A DNA stretch of 33,305 bases from JBFWVD01 sp050246915 (GCA_050246915.1 JBFWVD010000052.1:1-33305), one strand, 5' to 3'; shown: positions 15,114 to 23,505, counted from the first letter of the stretch. Numbers and translations are program-made. Notes: generated from the sequence alone by a model not told the origin.

Positions 15114-15935
15114 GTGTGGGAGGCTGCGGCCATCCACATCCTGGTCGGTTGCACGTTCTTGTTCGAGGCCGAGTGGGACACCCACGCGGTTGTGATGGTC
15201 GAGCCCCACTCGACGTTGGTCGACGAGATCAGCCAGTCGCAGTTCTCGATCACCGGCGATCGGGCTTCGACGGTCTACCTCGACTCGTTCGGCAATCGAT
15301 GCCGTCGTGTGGACATCGCCGCCGGGGTGACACAGATCGACTTCCGTGCGGTGGTCGTCGGTCATGACGATCCGGCGAGTGGTCAGGAGCACCTCATCGA
15401 GATCGCCCCGGGGCATCTCCCCGCCGATGCGCTCACGTACCTGCTACCGAGTCGGTTCTGCGAATCCGATCAGATCGCTGACGTGGCGTTCGGTCAGTTC
15501 GGTCATCTTCCGACCGGCTGGTCACGCGTTCAAGCCATCAGCACGTGGGTTCACGACGCGGTCCACTTCGACTATGCCAATGCGTCACCGATGCACACGG
15601 CCATGTCGGTGCTGGCCACACGCACCGGCGTCTGTCGTGACTTCACCCATCTGGGCATAGCGCTGCTGCGGGCGTTGAACATTCCTGCGCGTTACGTGTT
15701 CGGCTATCTCCCGGACATCGGGGTGGAGTCAACAGGGGCGCCTGCGGACTTCTGCGCCTGGATCGAGGTGTACCTGGGCGATGGGTGGCACACGGTCGAC
15801 CCCCGCAACAACACGCGCCGATTCGGTCGTGTCGTCATCGGTCGCGGCCGGGATGCCGCGGACGTGGCCATGATCACGACCTTCGGTCACGTGGAGTTGA
15901 CGTCGATGAGCGTGGTGGCCGAAGCGAGCTACTGA
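15114..15935 (+). CDS. Transglutaminase-like cysteine protease family protein
   Basis: The 273 residues contain an N-terminal beta domain (about 7-80) and a transglutaminase core. The nucleophile is Cys174 in TGVCRDF and Asp229 lies in DPRNN. The position normally taken by the catalytic His in the HAW segment is Cys214 (FCAWIEVY); I recall relatives with Ser there, so the subgroup may lack a classical triad. It ends in GRDAADVAMITTFG, typical of this bacterial family. The start is uncertain. GTG 15114 lacks a ribosome site, whereas ATC 15132 follows GGGAGG and would begin the protein at the point where relatives start. Role unknown. It overlaps the next, convergent gene by 7 bp. Confidence 0.82.
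   Translation: MWEAAAIHILVGCTFLFEAEWDTHAVVMVEPHSTLVDEISQSQFSITGDRASTVYLDSFGNRCRRVDIAAGVTQIDFRAVVVGHDDPASGQEHLIEIAPGHLPADALTYLLPSRFCESDQIADVAFGQFGHLPTGWSRVQAISTWVHDAVHFDYANASPMHTAMSVLATRTGVCRDFTHLGIALLRALNIPARYVFGYLPDIGVESTGAPADFCAWIEVYLGDGWHTVDPRNNTRRFGRVVIGRGRDAADVAMITTFGHVELTSMSVVAEASY
15118..15123 (+). promoter_or_regulatory. Shine-Dalgarno site pointing to an ATC start codon
   Basis: GGGAGG lies eight bases before ATC 15132 and inside the reading frame opened by GTG 15114. No ATG, GTG or TTG occurs at the matching distance. If used, the protein would begin (M)HILVGC, matching the relatives' usual first residues as I recall them. Confidence 0.35.
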
Positions 15936-16381
15936 GGCTTGCTCCACGGTTCGCTCCAGCGCCACCATCGCAGCTCGTCCATGGCAACACGGAACACCGC
16001 TCCGACCGGCGGTTGCTCGCGGTACTGGTGGTACTTGGCCGCCAGAGCTGCGACTGCGCTGACAGCTTCGGGTTCTCGCGGCGAATGCACCATCGCCCGG
16101 CCCCGGACGCGCACCCACCACAGTTGGGTCCAATCGTCGTCGTAGTGATCGAGCAACAGCGTGGCCGAGCCGGTGGCCGTCATGTCGTCGAGGCGCCTCA
16201 GCTGGCCGGTGCGTTTGGGTTTGTGGTCGATCGCGCTCACCATCCAGCCATCGACGATGGCGAAGCAGACCGGTACCAGGCGCACCTCGTCGTTCGCCGT
16301 GGTGCCCAGCCGTGCCACCGGTGTGGTGGCGAGGACCTCGTCGACCCACGCGATGCTGTTGCTGTTGGGATCGGCGCTCAT
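15929..16381 (-). CDS. PPOX-class F420-dependent oxidoreductase-like protein
   Basis: This 150-residue split-barrel protein resembles the Rv0121c-type PPOX family (TIGR03668, as I recall) of probable F420 enzymes. Supporting segments are VARLGTTANDEVRLVPVCF (17-35), the KPKRTGQLRRLDD stretch and the LWWVRVRGRA strand. It probably binds F420 or a flavin and reduces an unknown substrate. ATG 16381 is preceded by GGGG and is preferred over the longer frame to 16423. It lies 13 bp downstream of the helicase gene on the same strand, so the two are probably one operon. Confidence 0.85.
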   Translation of the reverse strand: MSADPNSNSIAWVDEVLATTPVARLGTTANDEVRLVPVCFAIVDGWMVSAIDHKPKRTGQLRRLDDMTATGSATLLLDHYDDDWTQLWWVRVRGRAMVHSPREPEAVSAVAALAAKYHQYREQPPVGAVFRVAMDELRWWRWSEPWSKPQ

Positions 16382-16394
16382 GTCAACCCCGGTT

Positions 16395-18203
16395 TCATGC
16401 GCAGCGACAGGCCACGGTCTCATCGAGCAGTTGCCAGCGGAACCGCACCGCCGCGGTGGTCTGTCCGCAGCCGGTGCAGCTCATCTGCCAGCCCTCATCT
16501 ACGGCGTTGATCTCGAGCGGGGCCTGTCCGGTGGACAGACGGCGTGGCTCCACCTTGGGTTTCGTGATCTCGGGGAGATCGGCGATCTCCAACTCGAGAT
16601 AGGGCGCGGCGTCGGGACCCGGCTCGGGCAGTTGCGGTTCGAGGAGCCGCCATACGGCCTGTTGCAGTTCGCTCGACGGTGCGCTCGGCCGGGCGAAACT
16701 CATGTACGCGTACAGCCCTTCGACGCTCATCCGCTCGGTCAGCATCTCCACGACATGATCGATGGTGCGGTCGGGATCGTGCCGGTCGGCGTCGCTCACC
16801 GACAGCACCATGTCGTGATAGCGATCGAGTCGCTCCGGCTGCGGCACCACCGCGGGCCCTGGTTGGTCGAGGAAGGCATCGAGGCCATCGAAGTGCTCGA
16901 TGTCGAAGGTGCCGGTCGCCTCCGAGATGCGTTCGATCTCATCGAGGAACCCGTCGCGCTCGAGACGCGTCGCGGGATCTTCGAGTGTGTCCTTGGCGAA
17001 CATGATCACGAAGCGTGCCGCCACGCCCGGTTGCTTGCGACGCAGGATGCGACCCATGCGCTGGATCATCTGACGACGGGTTCGGCTCGCGCTCATGACG
17101 ATTCCCAAGTTGGCGTCAGGAACGTCGATGCCTTCGTCGAGCACCCGGGGCGCGGCGACCGCATCGAGTCGACCGGCGCGCAGATCGTCGAGGATGTCGC
17201 GACGCTGGCGGCGCGCGGTGGACCCGGTGATCAGCTCGATGGCCACCAGCGGATCGAGGCGGTTGATGGCGTGGTTGGCGGCACGAACCGTCTCGGTGAA
17301 CAGCAATGCGCCGTGGGCCGACGTGATCGCCGGCGCGAACCGGCCGAGCAACTCGTACTTGCCGCTGCTCTGGGCAACGATCTGGCGCCGCTTGGAGAAC
17401 GCATCGAGGTAGTCACGTGCCGCGCGTCCATCGGCCCCGGCGTCGTGCTCGGCGAGGTGGGCCACAGCAGCGATGAAGGCGCCGAACGGCTCGAGCGGGA
17501 CGCCACGAATGCTGCGCAGATGGCTGCGGGCCTGTACGAGTTGCTGCTCGGTGCCAACGTATTCGGTGCGTTCCTCAGCCGAGAGCTCGACGCCGACCAG
17601 GGCCACGCGTGGTACGGCGCACACCCCGTCGGCGATCGCCTGCTCGAAGCCGTAGCGATGACAGATGCCTCCGAAGAACGGCAGGAGCAACTCGGTGACC
17701 GCGTCGTCGGTGCGTTCCAAGGTGGCGGTGAGGCCGAGTCGCTCGGTGTACTGCGGTAGCAGGGCTCGACGCAGGATGGTCCCGCCCATGCCGTGGCACT
17801 CGTCGACGATGAGGAGACCCTCGCCTCCCTCAGGAGGGAGGGGACGATAGGAGGCCGCGCTGTGCCGCGTCGCCACCAACACCTCGCACGATTCGGGCTG
17901 GTCCCGGCCACTGTCGCCCAGGCGGCCGACGCGCACCCCAGGCAGGGCGGCGCTGAGCCGGCCGTGCCATTGCTCCATGAGCACCCGAGACGGGACCAGC
18001 ACCAGCACGAATCGGCCGCGCCGGATCGCGTCGCCGGCTGCAGCGATGGCGACATCGGTCTTACCCGAGCCGGTGACTGCCTCGATGACTCCCCGGCGGC
18101 CACACTGCAGCCAGCTGACCAGGGCATCGAGCTGCCATCGGTACAGATCTGGTCGGTCGCTGGACACCCGGGTGAGAGCATCGTGAGGGGTGGGGACCAA
18201 CAT
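16395..18203 (-). CDS. DEAD/DEAH-box superfamily 2 helicase with C-terminal cysteine motif
   Basis: The 602 residues form a superfamily 2 helicase resembling XPB/type III restriction-like enzymes. The first domain has Walker A EAVTGSGKT (41-49), DECH (134-137) and LTAT (158-161). The second has TGSTARRQR, VLDEGIDVP and the motif VI arginine patch QRMGRILRRK. After about residue 430 a long extension of unknown function ends in CTGCG and CRC, a possible zinc site. The role is probably DNA or RNA remodelling in repair. There is no clear ribosome site. TAGCCT lies 11 bases before the ATG, so a near-leaderless transcript is possible. It is divergent from the GGDEF gene. Confidence 0.85.
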   Translation of the reverse strand: MLVPTPHDALTRVSSDRPDLYRWQLDALVSWLQCGRRGVIEAVTGSGKTDVAIAAAGDAIRRGRFVLVLVPSRVLMEQWHGRLSAALPGVRVGRLGDSGRDQPESCEVLVATRHSAASYRPLPPEGGEGLLIVDECHGMGGTILRRALLPQYTERLGLTATLERTDDAVTELLLPFFGGICHRYGFEQAIADGVCAVPRVALVGVELSAEERTEYVGTEQQLVQARSHLRSIRGVPLEPFGAFIAAVAHLAEHDAGADGRAARDYLDAFSKRRQIVAQSSGKYELLGRFAPAITSAHGALLFTETVRAANHAINRLDPLVAIELITGSTARRQRRDILDDLRAGRLDAVAAPRVLDEGIDVPDANLGIVMSASRTRRQMIQRMGRILRRKQPGVAARFVIMFAKDTLEDPATRLERDGFLDEIERISEATGTFDIEHFDGLDAFLDQPGPAVVPQPERLDRYHDMVLSVSDADRHDPDRTIDHVVEMLTERMSVEGLYAYMSFARPSAPSSELQQAVWRLLEPQLPEPGPDAAPYLELEIADLPEITKPKVEPRRLSTGQAPLEINAVDEGWQMSCTGCGQTTAAVRFRWQLLDETVACRCA

Positions 18204-18262
18204 CGCGTCGTCGAGGCTACGTGGCCCAGGCCGCGAAGGGTGCTTCTGCCCACCGTGAGCTG

Positions 18263-18295
18263 GTTCAGAAATCGTTCAGAGCGGTGTACAGCGCT
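18263..18295 (+). promoter_or_regulatory. PHO-box-like array of three 11-bp direct repeats
   Basis: Three consecutive 11-base units read GTTCAGAAATC, GTTCAGAGCGG and TGTACAGCGCT. The first two share seven of seven leading bases, and the period matches the Streptomyces PhoP box (GTTCACC-type units every 11 bases). It lies in the 124-bp divergent region, 32 bp before the GGDEF gene start. Binding of a PhoB/PhoP/RegX3-type response regulator is inferred. Confidence 0.45.
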
Positions 18296-18327
18296 CATCG
18301 TCGCGCTGTGCTGGCCGATGGGGCACG

Positions 18328-20763
18328 ATGTCGAATCCGGGGCGGAGAAGATGGGCAGCGGTCGGTGCCGTGGCGGGCGCCGCGGCGAGCATGCGTGCGT
18401 GGCGATCGCGCTGCAAAGCGCTACAGACGAGGTCGCCACAGACGAGGTCGCCACAGACCGGGGTGAACCTCGCGCCACCACCGGTCCCCACGCTGGGCGC
18501 GTCGCCATCGCAATGGTGGACCGACGGCGTGTTCGAGGCGATGCCGGGTACCTGGATCGTCTTCGACGACGACGGTGTCATCATCGATGTGCGCACGCGA
18601 GCATCGTTCGCGTACGGGGAGGTGGCGCGGCGTGAGTTGCTCGGTCGACGAGCCACCGACGTACTCGACCCACCGCATGCTGCGACGGTGCTCGCCGCGG
18701 TGGCCAGCGCCCGTGAAGGGCAACCGGTGGAGATCTGCGAGTTCGAATGGGCGGGCCCAGCGGGACGCCGATGGTACGAGGCACGCGTCGCGCGCCATGA
18801 CGGCGTCGTCGTGGCCTGTGTCATGGACATCCACAAGTCCCACGAGGAACGTATCGCCAACGAGCGCGCCGCCGCAGTGATGGCGGGTATTGCCGATGCG
18901 GTCGTGGAGATCGTTGACCACACGGTCACTGCGGTCCTGGGACGCGGGCGCATCGAACCGCATCCGATGGCCGCTCAACGGATCGATGAGTGGCTTCCCC
19001 CAGCGACCGCAGAGCAACTCATGCGTCTGGTCGATGCGGTCCGCTCCAGCGGGTCGGGCGAACAGCTCTCGATCATCGTCGACGCCGACCATGTGTACGA
19101 GATAGCGGCCGAGCCGCTCAACGACGCTGCAGTGGTCCTCGTCGTTCGGGACCGCTCCCAAGAACACTTGCTACGCCAGGCTGCGCTCACCGCCCAACAG
19201 CGGCTCCAGGACACCCTGGCGGCTTTCCCCGATCTGGTGATCCGTCTCACGCCTTCGGGCGAGATCACCGAGGTCGTCGCCGGCGCCGCGCCCGATCTCA
19301 TCGGGCCCATCGAGAGCCAGATCGGGTTCGGCTATCGCTCGATGATGCCAGAGCAGGAATTGTCCGCGTGGGACGAAGCGCTCGCCCGCGCGGTCACCGG
19401 GGATGCGTGGGCTGCCACTGAGTACCGCTTGGTGATCAACGACATGCCAGCGTGGTTCGAAGCGCGCTTCCGGCGGACCAATGCCGACGAGATCGTGTGC
19501 GTCATCCGCAACAAGACGATCGAGCACCTCTTGACCGAGCAGGTCGCCTCGAGCGAGCGCAAGCTCCGGGCGACGGTTGCCGCGTTGCCGGACCTGATGT
19601 TCACCTATCGCAGCGATGGGACGATCGTTGACGCCTTCGTCGAACGGGCCACGGAGATGGTTGCGCCGATCGCCGACCAGATCGGGCGACCCGTCGGCGA
19701 GATCCTTCCGCCGGCTGCGGCGGCGAGCGTTGTGAGCGCCATCAACGAGGCGTTGTCGACCGGAACCGTCGTATCCGCGCACTACACCGTCGACATCGGT
19801 GGTGCCCCGGCGTGGTTCGAAGATCGATTCGCTGCGGTGGGCCCCGATGAGGTCGTGTGCATCGCCCGCAACGTGACCGAGGCCCGAAAGGCCAAGGCGG
19901 AAGCCGCTCGGGCCGAGGCCGTGTTGGATGCTTCGACGGACTACGTGGTCATCGTCGACTGCGCTGGCAAGGTGATCTGGACGAATCAGACTGCCACGAT
20001 GCTCTTGCCGGAAAGCGACGCCATGGCCGTCGACCTGTTCGATGTGGACAGCAAGGAGACCTTCGCCGTGGAAGTGGTCTCGGAGGTCGATCAGACGGGG
20101 ATGTGGCGTGGTGAGTTGGCCTTCGAACTCGGTTCGGGGATGACCATCCCGGTCTCCCTGCTCGCCATCGCTGGGCGCGACGAGGTGAGCGGTCAGCTCG
20201 ATCACATCGCTCTGGTCGCACGTGACATCACGGAGGTGCGCGAGGTTCACGCGCGACTCACCCATCTCGCCAGCCACGACAACATGACCGGGCTCCCCAA
20301 CCGAGCGTTGTGCATGGACCGATTGCGTCAGGCGGGTGAGCGGGCCAAGCGCGGTGACAACCGCTTCGCGGTGTTGTTCTGCGACCTCGATGGGTTCAAG
20401 GCAGTCAACGACGAATTGGGTCATGATGCCGGCGATCAGGTGCTGATCGAGATCGCTGCCCGCTTGAAGGGTGCGGTGCGCGGGTCTGACACCGTCGCTC
20501 GACTCGGTGGTGACGAGTTCGTGGTCGTCTGCGAGGGGCTGGAGGATCGATCCCAGGCCGAGGTGATCGCCCGCCGCATCATCGCCTCGATCGATGAGCC
20601 GGTGATGACCGAGGCCGGTGTGGCATCGGTGGGTATCAGCATCGGGCTTGCCCACTCGGGCATTCACAGCGATGTCGACGACGTACTGCGCCGGGCCGAT
20701 GAGGCGATGTACCGCGCCAAGTCGCTGGGCAAGGGAACCCTGGTCGTCACCCCCGAACTGTGA
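18328..20763 (+). CDS. Diguanylate cyclase with multiple PAS domains
   Basis: This 811-residue cytoplasmic signalling protein makes cyclic di-GMP. PAS-like units lie at about 62-175, 180-280 (weak), 291-405, 408-525 and 528-640. The third and fourth are close repeats of each other (PAWFEARF and PAWFEDRF). The GGDEF domain spans about 644-805 with intact GGDEF at 727-731 and the inhibitory I-site RGSD at 718-721, so it should be active and product-inhibited. There is no EAL or HD-GYP domain. The N-terminal 45 residues are low-complexity and include a tandem repeat; GTG 18463 is an alternative start. A direct-repeat site upstream suggests phosphate-type control. Two strong hairpins follow the stop. 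Confidence 0.93.
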   Translation: MSNPGRRRWAAVGAVAGAAASMRAWRSRCKALQTRSPQTRSPQTGVNLAPPPVPTLGASPSQWWTDGVFEAMPGTWIVFDDDGVIIDVRTRASFAYGEVARRELLGRRATDVLDPPHAATVLAAVASAREGQPVEICEFEWAGPAGRRWYEARVARHDGVVVACVMDIHKSHEERIANERAAAVMAGIADAVVEIVDHTVTAVLGRGRIEPHPMAAQRIDEWLPPATAEQLMRLVDAVRSSGSGEQLSIIVDADHVYEIAAEPLNDAAVVLVVRDRSQEHLLRQAALTAQQRLQDTLAAFPDLVIRLTPSGEITEVVAGAAPDLIGPIESQIGFGYRSMMPEQELSAWDEALARAVTGDAWAATEYRLVINDMPAWFEARFRRTNADEIVCVIRNKTIEHLLTEQVASSERKLRATVAALPDLMFTYRSDGTIVDAFVERATEMVAPIADQIGRPVGEILPPAAAASVVSAINEALSTGTVVSAHYTVDIGGAPAWFEDRFAAVGPDEVVCIARNVTEARKAKAEAARAEAVLDASTDYVVIVDCAGKVIWTNQTATMLLPESDAMAVDLFDVDSKETFAVEVVSEVDQTGMWRGELAFELGSGMTIPVSLLAIAGRDEVSGQLDHIALVARDITEVREVHARLTHLASHDNMTGLPNRALCMDRLRQAGERAKRGDNRFAVLFCDLDGFKAVNDELGHDAGDQVLIEIAARLKGAVRGSDTVARLGGDEFVVVCEGLEDRSQAEVIARRIIASIDEPVMTEAGVASVGISIGLAHSGIHSDVDDVLRRADEAMYRAKSLGKGTLVVTPEL
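18423..18458 (+). repeat. 15-bp tandem duplication in the GGDEF gene
   Basis: ACAGACGAGGTCGCC occurs at 18423-18437 and 18438-18452, followed by a partial third copy. It encodes the repeat QTRSP near residues 33-43. The multiple of three keeps the frame. It may mark non-essential or non-coding sequence upstream of the true start. Confidence 0.8.
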
Positions 20764-20770
20764 CCCGCTT

Positions 20771-20831
20771 CCAGACTGGCGCCTGCGCCAGTCTGGAGTT
20801 TGCATCGCGCTATGCGCGACGCAAACTCCAG
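20771..20831. terminator. Two overlapping strong hairpins between convergent genes
   Basis: The first hairpin (20771-20796) has CCAGACTGGCG and its exact complement around CCTG. The second (20793-20831) pairs 18 bases on each side of a TAT loop with one mismatch (20804 with 20820). They share CTGG at 20793-20796, so both cannot form fully at once. They lie between the GGDEF gene (7 bp away) and the leftward SnoaL-like gene. Bidirectional termination is likely. Confidence 0.75.
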
Positions 20832-20850
20832 AGTTCGGCTGCCGATGGCC

Positions 20851-21408
20851 TCAGTTGTCGCCGGTGTCCCAGAACAAGGCCCAGCTCGGGTAGGCATCGG
20901 GGAGCAGACGTGGCTTGAGCGGATCGGCGCCCGAACCGACGCCAACAGCGTGCCCGGGGCGCGTGAGCGCATCGCAGATGTACCAGCGGTGCAGGCGCCG
21001 CCGGGAGAAGTACCAACGACCGTCGACGCGCACGTAGTTGTCCCAGTACTGCAGTACGCCGATCTCCCACTCCCCCGCCGCGACGCGCTCGAGCTCGTCG
21101 GTGCAGTACACGACACCGGTGGCGTGCTCGGCATCTTGGAAGTCGATCATGTGGTTCTCGACGTGATGGATGGTGGTGCGCATGGCCCGCATGATCGTGT
21201 TGAACCATTCCTTGATGGCCTCACGCCCGACCTTGCTCTGACCGACGACCACGTTGGGCTCGAACAGCTCGCACAAGGGGTCGAGGTTGCGCGAGTCGAG
21301 GTGCACCGCGTAGCGCATGACCAACTGACGTAGCTCGGCGATCGACTCGAGCCGATCCAGTCGCTCTTCGACCGTGGCCGGCTGCCACTCACCCATACGT
21401 GACGACAT
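20851..21408 (-). CDS. SnoaL-like/NTF2-fold protein
   Basis: The 185 residues show the SnoaL_4-type cone fold. There is an N-terminal helix (LDRLESIAELRQLVMRYA), then LDSRNLDPLCELF, HHVENHMIDF and a terminal sheet with GRWYFSRRRLHRWY. The family includes dehydratases, isomerases and ring-hydroxylation small subunits. A central His-His pair and the Asp in FQD may be active-site residues, but the function is not assignable. ATG 21408 has AGGGGGA upstream; an ATG in the same frame at 21396 is possible. The C-terminal tail of about 30 residues is not part of the fold. Confidence 0.8.
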   Translation of the reverse strand: MSSRMGEWQPATVEERLDRLESIAELRQLVMRYAVHLDSRNLDPLCELFEPNVVVGQSKVGREAIKEWFNTIMRAMRTTIHHVENHMIDFQDAEHATGVVYCTDELERVAAGEWEIGVLQYWDNYVRVDGRWYFSRRRLHRWYICDALTRPGHAVGVGSGADPLKPRLLPDAYPSWALFWDTGDN

Positions 21409-21484
21409 GACATTCCCCCTGGAGATCACACGCTGACGACGGGCAGTCTCGCCGCCAGGGGTCTCGCGGTGCCACTCCCGGCGA

Positions 21485-22951
21485 TCACGGCCGTGTCGTC
21501 GCTGGCCCAGAGCTCGATCCAGACGCCGTCACGACCTGTGACCCGCCGCTGTCGAGCGGAACCGTCGCCTGCACCGGCACGCCATCGACCCCTTCACGGC
21601 AGTCGTTCAACAGATACACCTCGACCAGAGCGCCGGGGACCACGTCACCGTTGGTGACGGCTGCACTGATCGTGTCGCCGTTGCAGTCCGTGGTCGTCGA
21701 TTCGCCGACGCTGGCGGGCACGACCCGATAGGTGATCGTCCCGTCGCCGATGGGGGTACTCGATGCGGTACCGATGCTGGCATCGCCGCACGATGACGAG
21801 CTCCCCTGGGCATCCTCCTGGACCTCGAGGCACAGCCCGTCGGAAGTGGAGTACGTGACCCGCCAGGCATTGCCGTCGAGATCTCCCGAGCCGATCACCG
21901 TCGTGCCGTCAGCAACGACGCCGAGGGGCTGGCTCAACTCGGCCCACGTTGCGTCGTCGGCAACGACGAGCGACTCGGCCATGGACAGGAGTTCGGTGAT
22001 GGGGCGGGTCCCCGACACGGTGGCCAGAACCCCGTCGGACTCGAACCACACCAGGGTGTTGAACGCTGCATTGTCATCGAACCGCTGCGTGATCCCCCAC
22101 CCGCGGTGGCCCCGAACGATCATGGGTTCGGCCGCCACGACATCGGCACGAAGGACGGCAAGGTCGTCAGCGGAAGCAACGGTCGTGGAAACCATGACGA
22201 CGTCGTTGCCGTCGCCGCTGTCTTGATAACCAGCGATGTGGCCGACTGTGGTGCCCGACGCACGTCCGGCGGTGAGGATGTAGCTCGGCGGCATCGCGCT
22301 GCGGGCCAAAGCCTTCAGCCCGCTCGACGGCTCGACGCGAACGGCGCCATCGACGACTCGAACCGACTGTGCCATCGCAACGAGTGCGTCTCGATCGAGG
22401 CCAGGACTCGTGAGTGCGACGTTCTTGCCATCGATGACGGCGCCGAGGCTCAGCTGGTCGGTGAACGACGACAACACCCACTCCTGGCCGTTGACGATGA
22501 CCGTGTCACCTTCGGCTGGCGTGATGGATTCCGACCCGCTCACCGACACCTCGAGCACCAAGAGCCGCTTGCCGGCGCCAGCTGCCGAGTCACTGGCGAG
22601 CCACGCTTCGGTCTGAGCGTCGCCGTACAGGGTCGTGTCGAAGGCGATCCCGCCGGAGGACGCCAGGGGGAGATCGGCAGCGCCGGTGGGCGACAGTCCC
22701 TCGGGGACAGTGCCGAGGACCAGCCGCGGCACCTCTTTGGGCGTCGTGGCGACGCGGGTGCCGTCGTCACGGTTGGCCATGACCACGACCACACCGACGA
22801 TCACTGCGGCCACGACACCCAAGCCGACGGCCAGGCGCAATTGTGGTTGACGTGAACCTCGACGACGAGCTGTGAAGTCGATGGGACGCACGGGCTCAGT
22901 CGCCGCGTACAGGGCAATGCTGGCCGTCCGGGCCATTTCCTCGACGCTCAT
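21485..22951 (-). CDS. Single-pass membrane protein coupled to an ECF sigma factor
   Basis: The 488 residues have a short cytoplasmic part (1-37), one transmembrane helix at 38-59 and a large exported part rich in Ser, Thr, Gly and Val. I see no known domain. Cysteines occur only in the C-terminal third. Its ATG overlaps the stop of the sigma gene (ATGA), so the two are translationally coupled, the usual arrangement of a sigma factor and its membrane partner. No zinc anti-sigma motif (HxxxCxxC) is present in the short cytoplasmic part. It may act as an unusual anti-sigma factor or as an envelope sensor; this is inference. Confidence 0.8.
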   Translation of the reverse strand: MSVEEMARTASIALYAATEPVRPIDFTARRRGSRQPQLRLAVGLGVVAAVIVGVVVVMANRDDGTRVATTPKEVPRLVLGTVPEGLSPTGAADLPLASSGGIAFDTTLYGDAQTEAWLASDSAAGAGKRLLVLEVSVSGSESITPAEGDTVIVNGQEWVLSSFTDQLSLGAVIDGKNVALTSPGLDRDALVAMAQSVRVVDGAVRVEPSSGLKALARSAMPPSYILTAGRASGTTVGHIAGYQDSGDGNDVVMVSTTVASADDLAVLRADVVAAEPMIVRGHRGWGITQRFDDNAAFNTLVWFESDGVLATVSGTRPITELLSMAESLVVADDATWAELSQPLGVVADGTTVIGSGDLDGNAWRVTYSTSDGLCLEVQEDAQGSSSSCGDASIGTASSTPIGDGTITYRVVPASVGESTTTDCNGDTISAAVTNGDVVPGALVEVYLLNDCREGVDGVPVQATVPLDSGGSQVVTASGSSSGPATTRP

Positions 22952-23460
22952 CGCGCCACCTCCGTCGCTCGATCTGTGGGAATCGACTGCTCGAAGCGCT
23001 GCGCCAGAGCGGCGCGGGCGCGCGAGAGATGGGTCTTCACCGTTCCCTCGGAGACACCGAGGATGGCCGCGATGTCCGCCGTGGAGCGGTCCTCGGCATA
23101 GAAGAGCGCTGCCGCCTGGGCCTGCCCGCTCGGCAGCGACCGCACCGCCGACCAGAACGCCGAGGCATCCGGCGGGAGTTCATCGGGAAGCGCTCGCCGA
23201 CCCGACAGGCGCATCAACGCTCTCGTCTCCGCCATGCGACGGCGTCCCCACGATCGGGACTGGTTCACCACCACCCGCCGCACCCAGGCCGAAGGATCGT
23301 CATAGCCGGCGATCCGGTCCCACTCGCGCAGGGCCTTCAGGAACGCCTCTTGCGCCAGTTCCTCCGATGCGGCGCGGCTGCCGGTGAGGGCATAGGCGAG
23401 TGCCACCACCCGTCTCAGTTCCGATCGGTACCACGCTTCGAACTCCACAGGTGTGCCCAT
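22948..23460 (-). CDS. ECF RNA polymerase sigma factor (SigE family)
   Basis: The 170 residues have sigma region 2 at about 10-75 (YALTGSRAASEELAQEAFLK, then DDPSAWVRRVVVN) and region 4 at about 105-155 (DRSTADIAAILGVSEGTVKT). The helix-turn-helix is intact. It resembles the SigE family of actinobacteria, which respond to envelope or oxidative stress. ATG 23460 is preferred over GTG 23463 because GAGGA lies six bases upstream. The stop overlaps the start of the membrane protein by four bases. The divergent neighbour is tag. Confidence 0.92.
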   Translation of the reverse strand: MGTPVEFEAWYRSELRRVVALAYALTGSRAASEELAQEAFLKALREWDRIAGYDDPSAWVRRVVVNQSRSWGRRRMAETRALMRLSGRRALPDELPPDASAFWSAVRSLPSGQAQAAALFYAEDRSTADIAAILGVSEGTVKTHLSRARAALAQRFEQSIPTDRATEVAR

Positions 23461-23505
23461 CACCGTTCCTCACGCATGGCCGCCCACTCTGGTTGACACC
23501 AGGGG

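Noticed and set aside
15929..15935. Frame error where the transglutaminase-like and PPOX genes overlap
   Set aside because: The two genes converge, and each has a normal length and C-terminus; a 7-bp overlap of stop regions is unremarkable.
19171..20805. 544-codon open frame antisense to the GGDEF gene
   Set aside because: The plus-strand PAS/GGDEF protein has clear motifs throughout; the antisense product shows none.
23493..23498. TTGACA as the -35 box of tag
   Set aside because: It lies 32 bp before the only plausible -10 box (23531), too far for a sigma-70-type promoter.
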